Shown: in pieces, positions 1-5,684 of the stretch
Layout of the letters: each line of letters begins with the position of its first letter
Numbering within the stretch: position 1 is the stretch's first letter
Assembly (NCBI GenBank): GCA_937898095.1
Contig: CALDKR010000091.1
Coordinates: 1-11,239, forward strand
DNA length: 11,239 nt
Reading direction: 5' to 3'
Origin: an uncultured Rhodoluna sp.
GTDB lineage: Bacteria > Actinomycetota > Actinomycetes > Actinomycetales > Microbacteriaceae
Notes under the pieces: model-generated
What the model was told of the DNA's origin: nothing
Database searches by the model: none
Seen by the model: the letters and a program-made list of their open reading frames with translations, nothing else
Translations under genes and position numbers: made by a program

Positions 1-2
1 GG

Positions 3-413
3 CTGGTGTTCAACGGCTCGGCCGAAGTCAACGCCCGCGTGGTCCTGTTTGACGACCTCAACAACAACGGCGAACTCAACGCTGGTGAAGAAATCACCGA
101 AGTGATCGCCAATGCCAGCACAGGCGTCTACAGCTTCACCGGCATCAGCCTGGGTGCTGGCCCGCACATCCTGCGGGCCATGGCCTTTGACAATGCCGGC
201 AACCCCAGCCCGGCCAGCGAGGCCGTGGAAATCGTCATCGACCTGCAAGTACCCCAAGCCCCCACACGTGTGGAGTTGCTGCCTGCCAGCGACAGTGGCC
301 TGCGCAGCGACGACAGCATCACTGCCGCAGCACGATCGCTCAACTTGCGCATCACGCTGGCCAGCGACGCGGTGGCTGGCGACAGCCTGATTGTGATCGG
401 CAAGGTCGAGTAG
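3..413 (+). CDS. Partial bacterial Ig-like repeat surface adhesin (fragment)
   Basis: The reading frame is open to the left edge, so the 5' part is missing; GTG at 6 is probably an internal codon. The visible protein is one Ig-like repeat of about 75 residues with an acidic DDLNNNGELNAGE loop that resembles the Ca-binding loops of SdrD-B/dockerin-like repeats. A P-x-A-P-T linker follows, then the start of a second repeat (TRVELLPASDSG...). The second repeat stops abruptly after DAVAGDSLIVIG with KVE and a TAG, well short of a full domain. Such tandem repeats are typical of giant secreted or outer-membrane adhesins of Proteobacteria. The segment is more GC-rich (38 of the first 60 bases are G/C) and uses C/G-ending codons, unlike the downstream genes. 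It may be another organism's DNA joined by misassembly, or a recombined fragment. The Ig-repeat identity is fairly sure; the host is not. Confidence 0.6.
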   Translation: MVFNGSAEVNARVVLFDDLNNNGELNAGEEITEVIANASTGVYSFTGISLGAGPHILRAMAFDNAGNPSPASEAVEIVIDLQVPQAPTRVELLPASDSGLRSDDSITAAARSLNLRITLASDAVAGDSLIVIGKVE

Positions 414-416
414 ACC

Positions 417-422
417 TATAGT
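417..422 (+). promoter_or_regulatory. -10 box of a leaderless promoter for the AlkD-like gene
   Basis: TATAGT lies exactly 6 nt before the ATG at 429, so transcription should start at or next to the A of the start codon. There is no Shine-Dalgarno sequence between them. A -35 is weak: TTGTGA at 391-396 would need a 20-nt spacer and may belong to foreign sequence left of the suspected join. Confidence 0.55.
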
Positions 423-428
423 TATCGC

Positions 429-1157
429 ATGTCTCACGAAACAGCCCTCGATGTTGAACAAGCATTGAGGGCTTTTTCGCGCCCCGACAAAGTCGGTGAA
501 TACGACCGATTCTTCAAAACTGGCCCGGGTCAATATGGCGAGGGTGATGTTTTCATCGGGGTGCGCGTTCCTGACACCCGCACCGTTGCCAAAGATTTTC
601 GACACATCGGCGAAGCTGAAATCACCGAACTAACCCACTCACCGATTCACGAGATGCGTCAGTGCGGGCTTTTCATTTTGGTCGACAAATTTAAGCGCGC
701 CAAAACCGCAGGCGCACGCCGCGAGCACTTTGACCACTACATGCACTTGGTTTATGAGGGCCGGGTTAACAACTGGGATCTCGTCGATGCCACCGCGCCA
801 TACCTTGGCGCCTGGCTAATTGGTCGTGACGACGCTCTCGAACTTCTGTCGTCGCTTGCCGCCTCCGAAAAATTGTGGGAGCGCCGAGTTGGCATAATTT
901 TCACATTCGCGTTTATTCGAGTTGGCGAGCTTGAGCCGACCTTCAAAATTGCCGAGCAGCTGCTTGGCGACAAGCACGACCTGATGCACAAAGCGGTCGG
1001 CTGGATGCTGCGCGAAGCCGGCAAAAAAGACCTAAATGCGTTGCGAGAATTTTTACGCCGATTCACTCCGGTGATGCCTCGCACCGCACTGCGCTATGCC
1101 ATTGAAAAAATGGATGAAACCGAGCGCAAAATGTGGATGGTTGTGCCGAGGGCCTAA
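429..1157 (+). CDS. AlkD-like DNA alkylation repair protein (HEAT-repeat glycosylase)
   Basis: The 242-residue protein matches the DNA_alkylation (AlkC/AlkD) family, whose members excise N3- and N7-alkylated purines using an all-helical HEAT-like solenoid. Visible landmarks are the family motif NNWDLVD at 114-120 (W116 and D120 correspond to Trp109 and catalytic Asp113 of Bacillus cereus AlkD), WERR at 150-153 (the Arg148 region) and GWMLREAGK at 191-199 (the Trp187 region). The N-terminal part has the usual GVRVPDTR segment (44-51). Length is normal for the family (about 230 residues). The ATG is supported by the -10 box 6 nt upstream. It appears to be a single-gene transcription unit, with a weak T-run hairpin after the stop. 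The cytoplasmic role in base excision repair is known for the family; substrate range here is inferred. Confidence 0.88.
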   Translation: MSHETALDVEQALRAFSRPDKVGEYDRFFKTGPGQYGEGDVFIGVRVPDTRTVAKDFRHIGEAEITELTHSPIHEMRQCGLFILVDKFKRAKTAGARREHFDHYMHLVYEGRVNNWDLVDATAPYLGAWLIGRDDALELLSSLAASEKLWERRVGIIFTFAFIRVGELEPTFKIAEQLLGDKHDLMHKAVGWMLREAGKKDLNALREFLRRFTPVMPRTALRYAIEKMDETERKMWMVVPRA

Positions 1158-1160
1158 TCT

Positions 1161-1178
1161 TCGGTTAACCGATTTTTT
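1161..1178 (+). terminator. Weak hairpin plus T-run after the AlkD-like gene
   Basis: The 12-bp palindrome TCGGTTAACCGA (1161-1172) begins 4 nt after the stop codon and is followed by six T (1173-1178). As RNA it folds as a short 4-bp stem with a UUAA loop plus a U-tract. The stem is short, so termination may be inefficient. Confidence 0.4.
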
Positions 1179-1180
1179 AG

Positions 1181-1245
1181 TTGTCTGGACCTGGCGTTTG
1201 CGAACTTAAATTGTCCGGACAATTCAGACATTGAAAAACTTGTCC
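1181..1245 (+). promoter_or_regulatory. Operator-like cluster of TTGTCY/GGACAA sites with candidate promoter
   Basis: The leader of the first secreted paralogue holds TTGTCTGGAC (1181-1190), the perfect palindrome TTGTCCGGACAA (1211-1222), an inverted half CAGACA (1225-1230) and TTGTCC (1240-1245) just before the ATG. The forward TTGTC starts are 30 and 29 bp apart, about three helical turns. TTGTCC (1211-1216) could also act as a -35 with an 18-nt spacer to AAAACT (1235-1240), which lies 6 nt before the ATG. The pattern suggests a dimeric regulator binding several phased sites; the regulator is unknown. Confidence 0.4.
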
Positions 1246-1246
1246 T

Positions 1247-2683
1247 ATGAATATGTTTCAGCGGATCAAAGAAGTAAAACTTCCATTTTTTGCAGTAATC
1301 GCAGCCCTAGTTTTCGGTGGCGTTGTAGCCCCAGCTAATGCAGCGGTTCCATCGGCAACTAACTTCACCACTACCAATTTGACGATTTCTGGCGCCACTG
1401 TTTCATTTGACATGTCAGTTGCATCAAGCTCTGGAGTTGGCTGTAAAGCAATTGCCCGCGCGGCCTCTGCCACTGCACCGACTGTTGCCTACATTTTGGC
1501 AGCAACCACATACGTTTCAGCCAACGGCGACCTAACAAGCTTCACCTCAAATGTCTCCAACCCAAACGCTGTAACTACAGGATCGATTTCTTTCTCAGGG
1601 CTATCAGCAGGAACAAGCTTCGTTGTCTACGTAGCATGTCAAGACGGAGCATCTCAGTCGACACTTTTTACCCACACGTTCACGACAACTGCGGCAGCCA
1701 CTCTATTGACTCCTGCCACATTCTCTGGCACGGTTTCTGCTGGCCAAACCTTGACCGCAACGGCAGCAACGTATTCGACCCAGGGAAGTGCAAATAGATT
1801 TTGGATTTTCTGCTCAAACTCGCACGCACCAGCGACCGGTATTGCCACAAATGCAGTGACCTCAGACTGTGCCCCAATGTTCGACAGCCTGAATTCATAC
1901 AATTCCTACCGTTTGAACTCAACCACGACACCACTGACTTTCGTGATTCCTAATGACGGCAACGTTATTGACTACAACGGCGCTTCGGTTTCGATAACCG
2001 GAAAGCACATCACCTATTACGAAAACTATTCGGGTGCTAGAACTTCAGCCCAGACTGTGCAGTACGGAGGCAGCTCAAGCAGCAACCAGCAAGCCCCAAC
2101 TACCGCAGCAGTTCAACGCCCACTGCCACAGATTAGCTTTGCAACCAACCCAGCACCTGGTTTCAGCGTTCGCCCAACCAGCGACACCCGCAAGGGCACA
2201 TTGACCCTGAAGGGCGAGAACTTCAGCGACCTAACCGCAATCACCATCGGTGGCAAGAAAGCTGACTTCACCGTCAAAGACGGCAAGCTTGAGATCAAGC
2301 TTCCGGCTGGCGTCACCGGATTCCCAGAGGTCGTAATGACCAACGGCGGCGGCTCAATCACCATGCAGAACGCAATCGAGATTGTTGAAAACAAGGTTCA
2401 GAAGCTGACCCGCTTTGTTGGCGACCGCTTCACTAAGGCCGGTCTTGAGACTCTTGAAAACGCCTGCATTGACAACAAAGAAGCAACCTCAATCGAGGCA
2501 ATAGTTGTTGTTGCGGCTGATGCAACCGAGGCTGACTATGCAAACGCAGTCAAGGCAGCCACCGATGCGGCAACCTATCTAGACAAGGTGAGCAAGCGCA
2601 TCTCGCACACCTCAGTCACCGTGGTCAAGACCGGTGCAGCCGGCTCAAAGCCAACTGTTGAAATGAACTTCACCAAGCAATAA
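1247..2683 (+). CDS. Secreted modular cell-surface protein, paralogue 1 (FN3-like, TIG-like, shared tail)
   Basis: This 478-residue exported protein has a Sec signal peptide: basic start (QRIKEVK), hydrophobic core 12-28 and an ANA cleavage site at 30-32. An FN3-like domain follows (about 33-150), ending GLSAGTSFVVYVAC...TFTT, with two cysteines (C66, C131) matched in paralogue 2. The middle (about 150-270) is Ser/Thr/Asn-rich, holds two more cysteines (FCSN, SDCAP) and has no named domain I recognise. A short linker leads into the 198-residue tail (281-478) that is identical in the next gene: an IPT/TIG-like beta domain (about 290-385), then a mixed alpha/beta domain. There is no LPXTG motif or C-terminal transmembrane segment, so it is either released or held non-covalently. 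The ATG at 1247 is preferred because its first seven residues align with paralogue 2; no Shine-Dalgarno is visible. Function is unknown; adhesion or wall interaction is a guess. Confidence 0.8.
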   Translation: MNMFQRIKEVKLPFFAVIAALVFGGVVAPANAAVPSATNFTTTNLTISGATVSFDMSVASSSGVGCKAIARAASATAPTVAYILAATTYVSANGDLTSFTSNVSNPNAVTTGSISFSGLSAGTSFVVYVACQDGASQSTLFTHTFTTTAAATLLTPATFSGTVSAGQTLTATAATYSTQGSANRFWIFCSNSHAPATGIATNAVTSDCAPMFDSLNSYNSYRLNSTTTPLTFVIPNDGNVIDYNGASVSITGKHITYYENYSGARTSAQTVQYGGSSSSNQQAPTTAAVQRPLPQISFATNPAPGFSVRPTSDTRKGTLTLKGENFSDLTAITIGGKKADFTVKDGKLEIKLPAGVTGFPEVVMTNGGGSITMQNAIEIVENKVQKLTRFVGDRFTKAGLETLENACIDNKEATSIEAIVVVAADATEADYANAVKAATDAATYLDKVSKRISHTSVTVVKTGAAGSKPTVEMNFTKQ

Positions 2684-2708
2684 ACACAACCCCCAAAGCA
2701 AAACCCCG
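2083..2708 (+). repeat. Long direct repeat, copy 1 (shared tail of the paralogues)
   Basis: This 626-bp stretch matches 3546-4171 at a constant offset of 1463 bp. There are only six mismatches (2098, 2101, 2116, 2143, 2152, 2200), all at third codon positions and all silent. From 2201 to 2708 the copies are identical (508 bp), including 25 bp beyond the stop codon into the terminator stem. Confidence 0.97.
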
Positions 2709-2738
2709 GCAAAACCTTCGTTGGTTGCCGGGGTTTTT
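2700..2738 (+). terminator. Rho-independent terminator after paralogue 1
   Basis: A 13-bp perfect stem (2700-2712 with 2725-2737, core ACCCCGGCAA/TTGCCGGGGT) closes a 12-nt loop and ends in a T-run at 2734-2738. Its left arm starts inside the long direct repeat. It suggests the two paralogues are transcribed separately. Confidence 0.85.
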
Positions 2739-2784
2739 GCCCTTTTGCTCGCTCCCGCGAAGGTATTGGCTTAAATCTCATTCG

Positions 2785-2812
2785 TTTGCGAAGGTTTGAG
2801 CGCCAATATTCT
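2785..2812 (+). promoter_or_regulatory. Candidate promoter of paralogue 2
   Basis: TTTGCG (2785-2790) and TATTCT (2807-2812) are separated by 16 nt, which would give a short leader of about 17 nt before the ATG at 2836. An alternative is TAGTAA (2825-2830), 5 nt before the ATG, which would make the gene leaderless. Neither is strong. Confidence 0.3.
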
Positions 2813-2835
2813 GTCGTTTTGATTTAGTAATAGCC

Positions 2836-4146
2836 ATGAAAATCATCCAGAGAATTCGTGAAATCAAGCTGCCGTTTCTAGCAGTTGTCGCAGCCCTTGT
2901 TTTCGGTGGTGTTGTGGCTCCCGCGAATGCTGCCGCACCGACCGTCACAAGCGCCAGTGCCGGTGCTGGCGGCGAAACCTCATATCTGCTCGGTTATCGC
3001 ACAGATCAGGCAGGCGGAACATGCAAGCTAGTCGCAAGGCTTGCGAGCGCAAGTGCGCCAACTTCAGCTGAACTAATCGCAAGAACTGCTGCTATCTCAG
3101 GCGATGTGTTTTTTGACAGCAGGACTGACCCAGGCACCGCCGGCGTATATGTGACCGCCACCGGACTAACTGCTTCAACAAACTACACCTATTACGTGGC
3201 CTGCACTGATGGGCTAGGAAACAACTCGGCTGTCGTCTCAACCAGCTTCACGACCTATGCCCCACCGGCTCAAGTCACTTTTGACGCAAATAGACCAAGT
3301 GGAGTGACTGCAACAGTAACAAACATGCCGCAGATGAGCCCAGTAAACATAATGGGTCAAGTTATGACTTTGCAGGGATATCGCACCCCGAGCCTACAGG
3401 GCTACATTTTCGGAGGCTGGCAGACTCAAACTAACGGCGGAACCGTCTATTCAGAATTGATGTCATTTCCAAGCACGTCGAATATAACTGTGTATGCCAA
3501 GTGGACCGCAGTCGGTGGCCCTTCAAACCCGCCTTCGAATAACAACAACCAGCAAGCCCCGACAACCGCAGCAGTTCAGCGCCCACTGCCACAGATTAGC
3601 TTTGCCACCAACCCGGCACCTGGTTTCAGCGTTCGCCCAACCAGCGACACCCGCAAGGGCACTTTGACCCTGAAGGGCGAGAACTTCAGCGACCTAACCG
3701 CAATCACCATCGGTGGCAAGAAAGCTGACTTCACCGTCAAAGACGGCAAGCTTGAGATCAAGCTTCCGGCTGGCGTCACCGGATTCCCAGAGGTCGTAAT
3801 GACCAACGGCGGCGGCTCAATCACCATGCAGAACGCAATCGAGATTGTTGAAAACAAGGTTCAGAAGCTGACCCGCTTTGTTGGCGACCGCTTCACTAAG
3901 GCCGGTCTTGAGACTCTTGAAAACGCCTGCATTGACAACAAAGAAGCAACCTCAATCGAGGCAATAGTTGTTGTTGCGGCTGATGCAACCGAGGCTGACT
4001 ATGCAAACGCAGTCAAGGCAGCCACCGATGCGGCAACCTATCTAGACAAGGTGAGCAAGCGCATCTCGCACACCTCAGTCACCGTGGTCAAGACCGGTGC
4101 AGCCGGCTCAAAGCCAACTGTTGAAATGAACTTCACCAAGCAATAA
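2836..4146 (+). CDS. Secreted modular cell-surface protein, paralogue 2 (FN3-like, InlB B-repeat, shared tail)
   Basis: This 436-residue protein has nearly the same signal peptide as paralogue 1 (QRIREIKLPF, core LAVVAALVFGGVV, ANA site at 30-32). The FN3-like domain (about 35-140) carries cysteines C63 and C123 in equivalent places. In place of the paralogue 1 middle region it has an InlB B-repeat (Listeria-Bacteroides repeat) at about 146-224, recognisable from VTFDAN, GYIFGGW and ITVYAKW. A Pro/Asn-rich linker (PSNPPSNNNNQQ) leads to the 198-residue tail (239-436), identical residue for residue to paralogue 1. InlB B-repeats are common in secreted adhesins. No sortase signal or membrane anchor is present. 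Gene order, terminators and the shared tail indicate a tandem duplication followed by middle-domain replacement. Confidence 0.82.
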   Translation: MKIIQRIREIKLPFLAVVAALVFGGVVAPANAAAPTVTSASAGAGGETSYLLGYRTDQAGGTCKLVARLASASAPTSAELIARTAAISGDVFFDSRTDPGTAGVYVTATGLTASTNYTYYVACTDGLGNNSAVVSTSFTTYAPPAQVTFDANRPSGVTATVTNMPQMSPVNIMGQVMTLQGYRTPSLQGYIFGGWQTQTNGGTVYSELMSFPSTSNITVYAKWTAVGGPSNPPSNNNNQQAPTTAAVQRPLPQISFATNPAPGFSVRPTSDTRKGTLTLKGENFSDLTAITIGGKKADFTVKDGKLEIKLPAGVTGFPEVVMTNGGGSITMQNAIEIVENKVQKLTRFVGDRFTKAGLETLENACIDNKEATSIEAIVVVAADATEADYANAVKAATDAATYLDKVSKRISHTSVTVVKTGAAGSKPTVEMNFTKQ

Positions 4147-4171
4147 ACACAACCCCCAAAGCAAAACCCCG
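3546..4171 (+). repeat. Long direct repeat, copy 2 (shared tail of the paralogues)
   Basis: Partner of 2083-2708. Identity ends one base into the terminator stem (4171), where the two terminators diverge: copy 1 continues GGCAA, copy 2 GACTC. The last 508 bp (3664-4171) are identical to copy 1. Confidence 0.97.
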
Positions 4172-4200
4172 ACTCCCGCGAAAGCAGGGGCCGGGGTTTT
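4163..4200 (+). terminator. Rho-independent terminator after paralogue 2
   Basis: AAAACCCCG (4163-4171) pairs with CGGGGTTTT (4192-4200). Within the loop a second small stem, CCCGC-GAAA-GC(A)GGG, has a GNRA-type loop. The outer arms match the terminator of paralogue 1, but the inside differs. The A-rich left flank means it may also serve the convergent xth gene, which ends at 4260. Confidence 0.75.
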
Positions 4201-4259
4201 GCCGTTAACCGCGATGCAGCTTTTTTGCCACAACCATTTGCCGCGATGTCAAGGGCGCG

Positions 4260-5051
4260 CTAATCGATGTCGACAACCACCGGCACGTGATCGCTCGGGG
4301 CCTCGCCCTTGCGCTCGTTGCGGTCGATGACCGCCGAAGTCACGCGCTCGGCAAATGGCTCGTTGCCCAAAATAAAGTCGATGCGCATGCCCTCGTTACG
4401 CGGGAATCGCAGCTGCTGATAATCCCAATAGGTGTATTGCTCGGGGCTTCGATCACGCACGACATCGCTCAAGCCAATTTGCTCGAACGCCTCAAATGCC
4501 TGGCGTTCGGCCGGCGAAACGTGAGTGGCGCCAACGAAATCATCCATGTTCCAAACATCTTCGTCGCGCGGCGCAATGTTGAAATCGCCCATCAGCGCCA
4601 AAGGTACATCGCCCTCGTGTTCTAAAAATTCAGCTGTATGCGCAGCCAATCGATCGAGCCACTCGAGCTTGTAGGTGTAGTGCGGGTCATCGAGAGTGCG
4701 GCCGTTAGGAACATAGAGCGACCACAGGCGAACGCCATCGAAGGTTGCACCCAGCGCGCGAGCCTCGAGCTCGGCCGGCTTGCCCTCTTTGCCGAAGGCT
4801 GGCATATCGTTGAAGCCAATCTCGACATCTTCAGCCGGCATGCGCGATGCAAAGGCAACGCCGTTCCATTGGTTTAGACCGTGAAGCACAACCGAGTATC
4901 CGATTGCCTGGAAAGCCTCAACCGGAAACTGCTCTGGTTTGCACTTGATTTCTTGCATAGCCAAAACATCGGTTTTTGAACGCTGCAGCCAGTCTGTGAC
5001 TCGGCCCACGCGGGTGCGAATTGAGTTGACGTTATGTGTGGCGATGCGCAT
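4260..5051 (-). CDS. xth: Exodeoxyribonuclease III / AP endonuclease
   Basis: The 263-residue protein is of the endonuclease/exonuclease/phosphatase fold (ExoIII type), which cleaves at abasic sites and trims 3' ends in base excision repair. All expected active-site residues are visible: N7 in THNVNSIRTR, E34 in MQEIKC, Y113 in LYVPNG, D156 and N158 in GDFNIAP, D225 in RIDFI and H255 in SDHVPVV. Length is normal (E. coli XthA has 268). It is transcribed divergently from pyrE across a 69-bp gap holding both promoters, and its own -10 lies 6 nt before the ATG, so it is probably leaderless. With the AlkD-like gene it gives the window two steps of one repair pathway, although they are not in one operon. 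Confidence 0.94.
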   Translation of the reverse strand: MRIATHNVNSIRTRVGRVTDWLQRSKTDVLAMQEIKCKPEQFPVEAFQAIGYSVVLHGLNQWNGVAFASRMPAEDVEIGFNDMPAFGKEGKPAELEARALGATFDGVRLWSLYVPNGRTLDDPHYTYKLEWLDRLAAHTAEFLEHEGDVPLALMGDFNIAPRDEDVWNMDDFVGATHVSPAERQAFEAFEQIGLSDVVRDRSPEQYTYWDYQQLRFPRNEGMRIDFILGNEPFAERVTSAVIDRNERKGEAPSDHVPVVVDID

Positions 5052-5057
5052 GAATAA

Positions 5058-5084
5058 AGGTTACCCATCAGCATGCGTGGTCAA
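5058..5084 (-). promoter_or_regulatory. Leaderless promoter of xth
   Basis: On the minus strand TTGACC (5079-5084) is a good -35, followed 15 nt later by TAACCT (5058-5063) as -10. The ATG (5051) begins 6 nt after the -10, leaving no room for a leader or Shine-Dalgarno sequence. Confidence 0.6.
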
Positions 5085-5086
5085 AC

Positions 5087-5114
5087 TTTGCCGCCAAATG
5101 CTCACAGCTAAACT
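5087..5114 (+). promoter_or_regulatory. Leaderless promoter of pyrE
   Basis: TTTGCC (5087-5092), a 16-nt spacer and TAAACT (5109-5114), with the ATG 6 nt downstream at 5121. It is back-to-back with the xth promoter; the two -35 boxes are only 2 bp apart, so their occupancy may interfere. Confidence 0.58.
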
Positions 5115-5120
5115 TGCAGC

Positions 5121-5684
5121 ATGACCTTTAACTCGCCTTCAAAACCACGCCTTGTTGAACTCATTAAAGAGCTAGCTGTGGTTCACGGCCGAGTCACACT
5201 TTCGAGCGGCATCGAAGCCGACTATTACGTTGACCTTCGCCGCGCCACCCTGCACCACGAGGCTGCGCCGCTAATCGGGCAGGTTCTGCTCGACATGCTT
5301 GACGCTGCTGGCATAACTGATTTCGATGCAGTTGGCGGCCTAACCATGGGTGCCGACCCAGTGGCCACCGCGATCTTGCACCAGGCCGCTGCGCGCGGTC
5401 GCGCCATCGATGCATTTGTGGTTCGCAAAGCCGCCAAGGCACACGGCATGGGTCGCTTGGTTGAAGGCCCAGATGTGAAGGGCAAAAAAGTTGTCGTGGT
5501 CGAAGACACCTCGACCACCGGTGGCTCACCGCTGACCGCCGCAAAGGCGCTGGTTGAAGCCGGCGCGATTGTGGTTGCTGTGGCAACTGTGGTTGACCGC
5601 GACACCGGTGCCGACAAAGTTATCGGCGACGCTGGCTTTAGATATCTATCTGCAGTCAGCCTGGATGATCTTGCGCTCCGTTAA
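5121..5684 (+). CDS. pyrE: Orotate phosphoribosyltransferase
   Basis: The 187-residue enzyme joins orotate and PRPP to make OMP, the fifth step of de novo pyrimidine synthesis. The PRPP-binding motif VVVVEDTSTTGGS is at 124-136, the flexible catalytic loop RKAAKAHG at 102-109, and the N-terminal SSGIEADYYVDLR (28-40) is typical of OPRTases. Length is in the short actinobacterial range. The ATG at 5121 lies 6 nt past a -10 box. The 3' end overlaps the following MFS gene by 20 bp, implying co-transcription. Confidence 0.94.
   Translation: MTFNSPSKPRLVELIKELAVVHGRVTLSSGIEADYYVDLRRATLHHEAAPLIGQVLLDMLDAAGITDFDAVGGLTMGADPVATAILHQAAARGRAIDAFVVRKAAKAHGMGRLVEGPDVKGKKVVVVEDTSTTGGSPLTAAKALVEAGAIVVAVATVVDRDTGADKVIGDAGFRYLSAVSLDDLALR

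Noticed and set aside
2113..2394. Antisense 93-codon frame present in both repeat copies (also 3576-3857)
   Set aside because: It is conserved only because the sense repeat is conserved. All differences between the copies are silent in the sense frame, and one changes an amino acid in the antisense frame (2200/3663).
5554..5664. Longer start for the MFS gene (37 extra residues)
   Set aside because: The extra stretch overlies the PRPP-binding half of pyrE and reads as Trp/Leu-rich out-of-frame sequence. MFS homology begins at the ATG at 5665.
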